Of a stretch of 64,000 nt of DNA, positions 28,011-34,922 are shown one piece after another; positions within the stretch are counted from its first letter, which is position 1, and each line of letters begins with the position of its first letter. The position numbers and the translations under genes were made by a program. The stretch is from Leifsonia sp. C5G2 (GTDB lineage: Bacteria; Actinomycetota; Actinomycetes; Actinomycetales; Microbacteriaceae), in NCBI RefSeq assembly GCF_013359685.1, contig NZ_JABFMV010000015.1:28912-92911 (forward strand), given 5' to 3'. Under the pieces are notes generated by a model. That model ran no database searches. It was not told the DNA's origin and saw only the letters and a program-made list of their open reading frames with translations.

Positions 28011-29339
28011 TCAGCGGCCGAGGTCGCGCTCCGGCGAGCCGACGTACAGCTGCTGCGGCCGGCCGATCTTGGTCTGCGGGTCGAGGTTCATCTCGCGCCA
28101 GTGGGCGATCCAGCCGGGAAGCCGGCCGATCGCGAACAGCACGGTGAACATCCGCGTCGGGAAGCCCATCGCCTTGTAGATGACACCCGTGTAGAAGTCC
28201 ACGTTCGGGTACAGCTTGCGGTCGATGAAGTACTGGTCGGCGAGCGCGACCTCCTCCAGCTCCTTGGCGATGTCGAGCAGCGGGTCGTGCACGCCGAGGG
28301 CCTCGAGCACCTCGTCGGCGGACTGCTTCACGAGCTTGGCCCGCGGGTCGAAGTTCTTGTAGACCCGGTGACCGAAGCCCATGAGCTTGACGCCGGCCTC
28401 CTTGTTCTTCACCCGCTCGACGAAGGTGGCGACGCTCTCACCCGAATCGCGGATGCCGGCGAGCATCTGGAGCACGGCCTCGTTCGCGCCTCCGTGGAGC
28501 GGCCCGTACAGCGCGTTGATGCCGGCGGAGACGGATGCGAAGAGGTTCGCCTGCGTCGAGCCGACGAGGCGCACGGTCGAGGTGGAGGCGTTCTGCTCGT
28601 GGTCCTCGTGCAGGATGAGCAGCCGCTCCAGCGCCCGGGACAGCACCGGGTTCACCTCGTACGGCTCCGCCAGGGTGCCGAAGTTGAGGCGCAGGAAGTT
28701 GTCCACGAAGCTCAGCGAGTTGTCCGGGTACAGGAACGCCTGGCCGAGGCTCTTCTTGTGCGCGTATGCCGCGATCACCGGGAGCTTCGCGAGCAGCCGA
28801 ATGGTGGAGAGCTCCACCTGCTCCGGGTCCGAGACGCTCAGGGAGTCCTGGTAGAAGGTGGAGAGCGCCGAGACCGCGCTCGAGAGCACCGACATCGGGT
28901 GCGCGTCGTGCGGGAGGGCGTCGAAGAAGCGGCGCAGGTCCTCGTGCAGCAGGGTGTGCCGGCGGATGCGCTCGTCGAAGTCGGACAGCTCCGACGGGGT
29001 GGGAAGCTCGCCGTGGATGAGCAGCCAGGCCACCTCGAGGAACGTGGAGTTCTCGGCCAGCTGCTCGATCGGGTACCCGCGGTAGCGCAGGATGCCCTGC
29101 TCGCCGTCGATGTAGGTGATCGAGGAGCGCGTGGCGGCGGTGTTGACGAAGCCGTAGTCGAGGCTGGTGAGCCCGGTCTGCTTGGTCAGCGTCGAGAAGT
29201 CGATGCTCGACGCCCCGTCGACACTCGGCCGGATCGGGAACTCGGCGACGCCGCCGGGGAACCTGAGCTCGGCGGTGGCGAGCTCCGTCTCCGCCGGGGC
29301 CTTCTCGGTCCCAGTGCTCTCGGTGCCGAGTCCGCTCAC
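28011..29339 (-). CDS. gltA: Citrate synthase (type II)
   Basis: A 442-residue enzyme that condenses oxaloacetate and acetyl-CoA at the entry of the TCA cycle. Motifs: TYIDGEQGILRYRGYPIEQLA near residue 75, HEDHEQNASTSTVRLVGSTQ, PLHGGANEAVLQML and GFGHRVYKNFDPRAK with the catalytic His residues (landmark spans), and a C-terminal RPQQLYVG. The start is GTG at 29339 after AGGAGG. An Ala/Glu/Thr-rich leader of about 30 residues precedes the conserved core, common in Microbacteriaceae. Confidence 0.96.
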   Translation of the reverse strand: MSGLGTESTGTEKAPAETELATAELRFPGGVAEFPIRPSVDGASSIDFSTLTKQTGLTSLDYGFVNTAATRSSITYIDGEQGILRYRGYPIEQLAENSTFLEVAWLLIHGELPTPSELSDFDERIRRHTLLHEDLRRFFDALPHDAHPMSVLSSAVSALSTFYQDSLSVSDPEQVELSTIRLLAKLPVIAAYAHKKSLGQAFLYPDNSLSFVDNFLRLNFGTLAEPYEVNPVLSRALERLLILHEDHEQNASTSTVRLVGSTQANLFASVSAGINALYGPLHGGANEAVLQMLAGIRDSGESVATFVERVKNKEAGVKLMGFGHRVYKNFDPRAKLVKQSADEVLEALGVHDPLLDIAKELEEVALADQYFIDRKLYPNVDFYTGVIYKAMGFPTRMFTVLFAIGRLPGWIAHWREMNLDPQTKIGRPQQLYVGSPERDLGR

Positions 29340-29478
29340 AACGCCTCCTGGTGGGATAGTCCTGCTGGTGATCAGGATGCAGCGGCGCTCGTGGCGACGC
29401 TGCGGAAGAATCCGTGCCGGTACAGCCTAACGAACGCCGACGACAACTGTCGCATCGCGCAAAGGCCCCGCCATCCCG

Positions 29479-30612
29479 TTAGAGGGAGTCTCCAAACGCG
29501 CGCAGCCGGGACGCCGCCGCGGCCACGCGCTCGTCGGTGGCCGTCAGAGACAGCCGGACGTGCTCCGGATAGTGGACGCCGTAGAAGTGACCCGGACCGG
29601 CGAGGATGCCGAGATCGGCCAGCCGCCCGATGCTCTCCCAGGCGTCCCGGCCCTCCGTCGCCCACAGGTAGAGCCCGCCTTCGCTCCGGTCGATCCGGAA
29701 CCCGGCCGACTCCAGCGCCGGCTTCAGCAGCTCGCGCCTGGCGCGGTAGCGCTCCTTCTGCTCGGCGACGTGGTGGTCGTCGGCGAGCGCCGCCACCATC
29801 GCGGCCTGCAGCGGAGCGGGGAGCATGAGGCCCGCGTGCTTGCGGACGTTCACCAGCCGGGCGATCACCGTGCGGCATCCGGCGACGAACGCGGCGCGGT
29901 ACCCCGCGAGGTTCGACTGCTTGCTCAGGGAGTAGACGGCGAGGATGTTGCGCCGGTCGTCGCCGATCACGCGCGGGTCGAGGACGCTCGGGACGCGCTC
30001 CGCATCCCACGGCTCGTCCCAGCCCAGCTCGGCGTAGCACTCGTCGCTCGCAAGGTAGGCGCCCAGCTCGCGGGCGCGGGCGACGGCCGCCCGGAGCTCA
30101 TCGACCGACAGGATGCGCCCGTCGGGGTTGCCCGGCGAGTTCAGCCAGATCAGGCGGGTGCGCTCCGGCCACTCGGCCGGGTCGTCGCTCGCCAGGGCGG
30201 TCGCGCCGGCGATTGCTGCGCCGATGGCGTACGTCGGGTAGGCGGCACGGGGATGCACGACCACGTCGCCCTCCCCCAGGCCGAGCAGGAACGGCAGCAG
30301 CGCCACGAGCTCCTTCGAGCCGATCGTGGGGAGGACGTTCTCCACCGTCAGGCCGGGCACGCCCCGCCTGCGCTCGAACCAGGCGGCGATCGCCTCGCGC
30401 AGGGCCGGCGTGCCGACCGTGAGCGGATAGGCGTGCGCATCCGTCGCCGCCGCCAGGGCGTCACGGATGAGACCCGGGGTCGGGTCGACCGGTGAGCCGA
30501 TCGACAGGTCGACGATCCCGGTCGTGTCGCCGAACGGCACCGCAGACCGCGCCCGCTCCGCGTACGGGGCCATCAGGTCCCACGGGTAATCGGGCAGCTC
30601 CTGCAGTGCCAC
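29479..30612 (-). CDS. dapC: Succinyldiaminopimelate transaminase DapC
   Basis: A 377-residue class I/II aminotransferase of the succinylase branch of lysine synthesis. It starts ELPDYPWDLMAPYAERA, a hallmark of actinobacterial DapC. The PLP lysine is in YSLSKQSNLAGYRAAF (near residue 231). The Asn/Asp/Tyr cofactor contacts are in WLNSPGNPDG and SDECYAELGW. It lies 1 bp downstream of fdxA. The fdxA-dapC pairing is a conserved actinobacterial feature. GTG start at 30612. Confidence 0.95.
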   Translation of the reverse strand: MALQELPDYPWDLMAPYAERARSAVPFGDTTGIVDLSIGSPVDPTPGLIRDALAAATDAHAYPLTVGTPALREAIAAWFERRRGVPGLTVENVLPTIGSKELVALLPFLLGLGEGDVVVHPRAAYPTYAIGAAIAGATALASDDPAEWPERTRLIWLNSPGNPDGRILSVDELRAAVARARELGAYLASDECYAELGWDEPWDAERVPSVLDPRVIGDDRRNILAVYSLSKQSNLAGYRAAFVAGCRTVIARLVNVRKHAGLMLPAPLQAAMVAALADDHHVAEQKERYRARRELLKPALESAGFRIDRSEGGLYLWATEGRDAWESIGRLADLGILAGPGHFYGVHYPEHVRLSLTATDERVAAAASRLRAFGDSL

Positions 30613-30613
30613 G

Positions 30614-30934
30614 TCAGTGAGCCTGAGGCGGGAGCGCGGCGATGACCGGGTGGTCCTTCTGGATCACTCCGACCTTCGAGGCGCCGCCGGGCGAGCCGAT
30701 GTCGTCGAAGAACTCCACGTTCGCGCGGTAGTAGTCCTTCCACTCCTCGGGCAGGTCGTCCTCGTAGTAGATCGCCTCGACCGGGCAGACCGGCTCGCAG
30801 GCGCCGCAGTCCACGCACTCGTCCGGGTGGATGTACAGCGACCGTTCGCCCTCGTAGATGCAGTCGACAGGGCATTCGTCGATACACGCCCTGTCCTTCA
30901 CATCGACACACGGGAGAGCGATGACGTAGGTCAC
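30614..30934 (-). CDS. fdxA: 7Fe ferredoxin FdxA
   Basis: A 106-residue ferredoxin with one [3Fe-4S] and one [4Fe-4S] cluster. Cysteines are at 9, 17, 21 and 25 (CVDVKDRACIDECPVDC) and at 40, 43, 46 and 50 (CVDCGACEPVC). The extra Asp at the second cluster-I position (C-x7-C spacing) is typical of the 7Fe type. A C-terminal tail WKDYYRANVEFFDDIG is conserved in actinobacteria. The GTG at 30934 (MTYVIALPC) is preferred to a longer upstream frame. It is probably cotranscribed with dapC, though a functional link is not established. Confidence 0.95.
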   Translation of the reverse strand: MTYVIALPCVDVKDRACIDECPVDCIYEGERSLYIHPDECVDCGACEPVCPVEAIYYEDDLPEEWKDYYRANVEFFDDIGSPGGASKVGVIQKDHPVIAALPPQAH

Positions 30935-30974
30935 AGTGGATCCGATCCCTTCACGAAGGAGCTGTCCTCCTAGC

Positions 30975-31358
30975 TTAGACGCCGCTCGCGGGCGCGCTCG
31001 CCCGCCGGCCGCGCACATCCGGCCAGGCGACCACCACGGCCGCGATGAGGATGGGCGCGACGAGCCAGATCTGGCCGAGCAGATCGTTCGGGATCAGCAC
31101 GGAGCCCCCGGCGCTCTGCTGGGTGAACAGCAGGATCACCGCGATCGCGCCGAGCGCCGCCAGCAGGGCGGGCAGACGGCTGTGCCCGAGGAGGCGCAGC
31201 CCGACGAGCAGGGCCGTGAAGGCGAGCAGGGCACCGATCAGCCCGAGCGGCAGAGGCACTCCCCACGTCACGGTCAGCTGGTGGGCGACGGTTCCGATCG
31301 CCCCGAAGACCGCCCCCGCGAGGACGAGCAGGACGGCGCTGACGATCCGGCTGAGCAT
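30975..31358 (-). CDS. Small membrane protein (DUF6113-like)
   Basis: A 127-residue hydrophobic protein with four predicted membrane segments (about 5-24, 35-57, 62-80, 94-110) and a basic C-terminus. It resembles proteins called DUF6113 in related genomes, from memory. Function unknown. No ribosome-binding site is seen. TAGGAT followed by 6 nt precedes the ATG, suggesting a leaderless transcript. It lies 40 bp upstream of fdxA on the same strand and diverges from efeU, so the region 31359-31457 holds both promoters and the iron box. Confidence 0.75.
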   Translation of the reverse strand: MLSRIVSAVLLVLAGAVFGAIGTVAHQLTVTWGVPLPLGLIGALLAFTALLVGLRLLGHSRLPALLAALGAIAVILLFTQQSAGGSVLIPNDLLGQIWLVAPILIAAVVVAWPDVRGRRASAPASGV

Positions 31359-31364
31359 CTCCGC

Positions 31365-31370
31365 ATCCTA
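31365..31370 (-). promoter_or_regulatory. Putative -10 box, leaderless membrane protein gene
   Basis: Minus-strand TAGGAT, 6 nt, then ATG at 31358. It lies 40 bp from the DtxR-type box of the divergent efeUOB operon. Confidence 0.4.
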
Positions 31371-31409
31371 TCTGGACACACTCGGGGTGGTGCCTTAGGC
31401 TCGATCGAG

Positions 31410-31428
31410 TAAGGTTAGCCTTACCAAC
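31410..31428 (+). promoter_or_regulatory. DtxR/IdeR iron box upstream of efeUOB
   Basis: TAAGGTTAGCCTTACCAAC matches the DtxR/IdeR 19-bp consensus TTAGGTTAGCCTAACCTAA at most positions, including the central GGTTAGCCT. It lies 30 bp before the efeU GTG, so iron-bound repressor would block the operon. Confidence 0.8.
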
Positions 31429-31457
31429 CCCACCCACCGATCCGTCGAAGGTCCCCC

Positions 31458-32321
31458 GTGCTCGCGAACTACCTCATCGGCCTCCGCGAAGGCCTCGAGA
31501 TGGCCCTCATCGTCACCATCCTCATCGCCTACGTGGTGAAGGTCGGCCGCACGGATGTGCTCTCCAAGCTGTGGATCGGCATCGGCATCGCCCTGGTCGT
31601 GCCGCTCGGCATCGGCGCTGTGCTCACCTGGGGCCCCTACGGCATGAGCTTCCAGGCGCAGGAGATCCTCGGCGGCACCCTGTCGCTGGTCGCGGTCGGG
31701 TTCGTCACCTGGATGGTGTTCTGGATGGGCAAGACCGCCCGCACCATGAAGTCCACCCTCCACAACCGCCTCGACTCGGCCCTGGTCGGCGCCGGCTGGG
31801 GCGTGGTGCTCCTCGCCATGCTGAGCGTGGGGCGCGAGGGCATCGAGACGTCGCTGTTCGTCTGGGCGACGGTCGCGAGCACGGGCGGCAGCTGGGAGCC
31901 GGCCGTCGGCGCGCTCCTCGGCCTCGCCAGCGCGGCAGTCCTGGGCTTCCTGCTCTACCGCGGCATGGTCGAGATCAACCTCGGCACCTTCTTCACCTGG
32001 ACGGGTGCGTTCCTCATCCTCGTCGCCGCCGGCGTGTTCGCCTACGGGCTCGGCGACCTGCAGGAGGCCGGGCTCCTCCCCGGCGGCGCAGCCCACGCCT
32101 ACGACATCAGCCGCGCGATCCCCTCCTCCAGCTGGTACGGCACGATCGCCGCGGGCATCCTCAACTTCAACCCCAGCCCGACCCTGCTGCAGGTCGCAGG
32201 ATGGGTCGGCTACCTGGCGGTCGTCGGCTTCTTCTACGTGCGCCAGCACCGCGCCTCCGCCCGGCCCGCGAAGCCGGCGGCGAGCGCGGCCCCGGCCCCG
32301 CACGCGCCGATTGCGTCCTGA
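31458..32321 (+). CDS. efeU: Iron permease EfeU (FTR1 family)
   Basis: A 287-residue inner-membrane ferric iron permease. Both iron-binding REGLE-type motifs are present: REGLE in the first helix (GLREGLEMALIV, residues 7-18) and REGIE in the fourth (SVGREGIETSLFVW). About seven membrane helices are predicted. The GTG at 31458 follows AAGG weakly. It is the first gene of efeUOB, 45 bp before efeO, and carries a DtxR-type box in its promoter, so it is expected to be induced under iron limitation. Confidence 0.95.
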   Translation: MLANYLIGLREGLEMALIVTILIAYVVKVGRTDVLSKLWIGIGIALVVPLGIGAVLTWGPYGMSFQAQEILGGTLSLVAVGFVTWMVFWMGKTARTMKSTLHNRLDSALVGAGWGVVLLAMLSVGREGIETSLFVWATVASTGGSWEPAVGALLGLASAAVLGFLLYRGMVEINLGTFFTWTGAFLILVAAGVFAYGLGDLQEAGLLPGGAAHAYDISRAIPSSSWYGTIAAGILNFNPSPTLLQVAGWVGYLAVVGFFYVRQHRASARPAKPAASAAPAPHAPIAS

Positions 32322-32365
32322 CCGCAGCACCTCACCGCACCCGAGAAAGAAAGCACAGCACACCC

Positions 32366-33577
32366 ATGCCCCGACCCCGTCCGGTCCCCCACAACCGCCC
32401 GGTCCGCCGTCGCCTGGTCGCCGTCGCCGGCTCCCTCGCCGGCGCCGCCGCGCTCGCCGCAGCGCTGAGCGGCTGCGTCCCCAACAAGGCCTCCGCCACC
32501 GACGAGGCCATCGCCGTCACGCTCGACGACGCGAAGTGCAGTGTCTCCACCGACACGGCGAAGGCCGGACCGATCACCTTCCAGGTGACCAACACGGGCC
32601 AGGACGTGAACGAGTTCGAGCTGCTCGCGACCGACAAGCTGCGCATCGTCGGCGAGAAGGAGAACATCGGGCCGGGGACGACGGTCAACTACGTCGTGCA
32701 GCTCGCGGAGGGCGACTACTTCTCCGCCTGCCGCAAGGGCATGGTCGGGCAGCCAACCAACGTCGCGAAGTTCACCGTGACCCCGGGGGACGCCAAGGAG
32801 GTGACGGAGAGCGAGAGCAAGCAGGTCGCCCAGGCCGTCGCCAACTACACCGGCTACGTGCGCGACCAGGCCGGTGCACTGCTGACCGCGACGAAGACCT
32901 TCGCCGCCGCCTACTCCTCGGGCGACGACGCCGCGGCGCGCTCGCAGTATGCCTCCGCCCGCTCCTTCTACGAGCGCATCGAGCCGACCGCGGAGCAGTT
33001 CGGCGACCTCGACCCGGCCCTCGACCTGCGCGAGGCCGACCTGGAGCAGGGCCAGGAGTGGACCGGCTGGCACCGCATCGAAAAGGACCTCTGGCCGCCG
33101 GCGGGCTACACGGCCACCGACCGGGCGGCCCGCGGCCCGATCGCGGACAAGCTCGTCTCCGACACCCAGAAGCTGTACGACCTGGTCCGGGCGAAGGACT
33201 TCAGCCTGACGATCGACCAGATCTCCAACGGCGCGATCGGCCTGATGGAAGAGGTCGCCGGATCCAAGATCACCGGCGAGGAGGAGGCGTTCTCGCACAC
33301 CGACCTCGACGACTTCCAGGCCAACCTGGAGGGCGCGCAGGTGGCGTACGGGGTCGTCCGCGACATCGCGGAGAACAAGGGCAGCGCAGGCAAGAGCGTC
33401 GTCACGAAGCTCGACGCCGAGTTCACGACCATCGCGGCGACGCTGGCGACCTACAAGAGCGGGAACGGGTTCGTCCCGTACACCGAGCTCACGACCGAGC
33501 AGGTCAAGGAGCTGTCCGACCAGGTCAACGCGCTCAGCGAGCCGCTCAGCCGGCTGACCTCCATCGTCGTCAAGTAG
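32366..33577 (+). CDS. efeO: Iron uptake lipoprotein EfeO (cupredoxin + M75 domain)
   Basis: A 403-residue exported iron-binding component. A basic N-terminus and hydrophobic stretch lead to the lipobox AALSGC (Cys near residue 36). An EfeO-type cupredoxin domain follows (about 45-135, with a CRKGMVGQPTNVAKFTV end). The imelysin/M75 domain (about 145-400) carries the HxxE metal motif in GWHRIEKDLW. The ATG at 32366 follows AGAAAGAAAG weakly. It lies between efeU and efeB and would pass ferric iron to EfeU. Confidence 0.95.
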   Translation: MPRPRPVPHNRPVRRRLVAVAGSLAGAAALAAALSGCVPNKASATDEAIAVTLDDAKCSVSTDTAKAGPITFQVTNTGQDVNEFELLATDKLRIVGEKENIGPGTTVNYVVQLAEGDYFSACRKGMVGQPTNVAKFTVTPGDAKEVTESESKQVAQAVANYTGYVRDQAGALLTATKTFAAAYSSGDDAAARSQYASARSFYERIEPTAEQFGDLDPALDLREADLEQGQEWTGWHRIEKDLWPPAGYTATDRAARGPIADKLVSDTQKLYDLVRAKDFSLTIDQISNGAIGLMEEVAGSKITGEEEAFSHTDLDDFQANLEGAQVAYGVVRDIAENKGSAGKSVVTKLDAEFTTIAATLATYKSGNGFVPYTELTTEQVKELSDQVNALSEPLSRLTSIVVK

Positions 33578-33584
33578 GGATCGC

Positions 33585-34922
33585 GTGACGCAGCACCAGC
33601 CCGACGCCGAGCGCCCGGAGGCCGACGAGGCCGCCGGGCGCTCCGGCGCGCCGGCCGAGCGCGGCCGCGGTCTCTCCCGCCGCGGCGTCCTCGGCCTCGC
33701 CGGGGCGACGGTCGGCGCGGGACTCGTCGGCTTCGGCGCGGGCATGGCGGTGGATCGCGCGGTCGCCGGCGGCTCGACAGCGTCGGCCACCTACCCCTTC
33801 TACGGCGCCCACCAGGCCGGCATCACGACCCCCGCGCAGGACCGCCTCCACTTCGCCGCGTTCGACACCGCGCCCGGACTCGACCGCGACGGCCTGATCG
33901 AGCTGCTGAACGACTGGACGGTCGCCGCCGCCCGGATGACGCAGGGCCGACCGGCCGGGAAGTACGGCCCGGCGTCCGGCCCGAGCGATGCTCCCCCGGA
34001 CGACACCGGCGAGGCGCTCGACCTGCCGCCGGGCGGCCTGACGCTGACGTTCGGGTTCGGGCCGACGCTGTTCCGCGCGGCGGACGGGACGGACCGGTTC
34101 GGCATCGCCTCCCGCCGCCCGGAGGCGCTGGTCGACCTCCCGCGGTTCGCCGGCGACGCTCTGCTCCCGGCGATCAGCGGCGGCGACCTGTGCGTGCAGG
34201 CGTGCAGCGACGACCCGCAGGTCGCCGTGCACGCCATCCGCAACCTCTCCCGCATCGCCTTCGGGCGCGCCTCGATCCGCTGGTCGCAGCTCGGCTTCGG
34301 GCGCACCTCCTCCACCTCCCGCAGCCAGACCACGCCGCGCAACCTGTTCGGCTTCAAAGACGGCACGGCCAACATCAAGTCGGAGGACCAGTCGGTCGTC
34401 GAGGACCAGGTGTGGGCGTCCGCCGGAGACGGCGCGGGGTGGATGGCCGGCGGCTCGTACCTCGTCGCCCGCAAGATCCGCATGGTCATCGAGACCTGGG
34501 ATCGCCAGCAGCTCGGCGAGCAGGAGCGGATCATCGGGCGCGACAAGGGAGAGGGTGCGCCGCTCTCCGGAGGGACCGAGTTCAGCGAGCCGAACTTCCT
34601 CGCGGTCGCGAAGGACGGCGGCACGAAGATCGACCCGGATTCGCACGTGCGCCTGGCGCATCCCAGTGTGAACGGCGGCGCCCAGCTGCTCCGCCGCGGC
34701 TACAACTTCGTCGACGGCAACGACGAGCTGGGGCGCCTGAACGCGGGCCTCTTCTTCATCGCGTTCCAGCGCGACCCGCGCACGCAGTTCATCCCGATCC
34801 AGCGGCGTCTCGCGACGAACGACCTGATGAACGAGTACGTCCGGCACGTCGGCTCCGGCGTGTTCGCCGTGCCGCCCGGCGCCGCCGAGGGCTCGTACGT
34901 CGGGGCGGGCCTGTTCGCCTAG
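33585..34922 (+). CDS. efeB: Tat-exported DyP-type heme peroxidase EfeB
   Basis: A 445-residue deferrochelatase/peroxidase. The twin-arginine signal is LSRRGVLGLAGATVGAGLVG (about residues 29-48). The DyP motif GFKDGTANI carries the catalytic Asp (near residue 260), and a heme-ligand His lies in the C-terminal VRLAHPSVN region. The GTG at 33585 is 7 nt past the efeO stop. Its stop codon shares the palindromic CTAG with the convergent surface-protein gene, so there is no intergenic space between them. Confidence 0.95.
   Translation: MTQHQPDAERPEADEAAGRSGAPAERGRGLSRRGVLGLAGATVGAGLVGFGAGMAVDRAVAGGSTASATYPFYGAHQAGITTPAQDRLHFAAFDTAPGLDRDGLIELLNDWTVAAARMTQGRPAGKYGPASGPSDAPPDDTGEALDLPPGGLTLTFGFGPTLFRAADGTDRFGIASRRPEALVDLPRFAGDALLPAISGGDLCVQACSDDPQVAVHAIRNLSRIAFGRASIRWSQLGFGRTSSTSRSQTTPRNLFGFKDGTANIKSEDQSVVEDQVWASAGDGAGWMAGGSYLVARKIRMVIETWDRQQLGEQERIIGRDKGEGAPLSGGTEFSEPNFLAVAKDGGTKIDPDSHVRLAHPSVNGGAQLLRRGYNFVDGNDELGRLNAGLFFIAFQRDPRTQFIPIQRRLATNDLMNEYVRHVGSGVFAVPPGAAEGSYVGAGLFA

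Noticed and set aside
25161..29828. A 1555-codon open frame on the plus strand
   Set aside because: It runs antisense to both penicillin acylases and gltA, has Arg/Val/Asp-rich low-complexity composition, and contains no recognisable domain. It is a GC-rich shadow frame.
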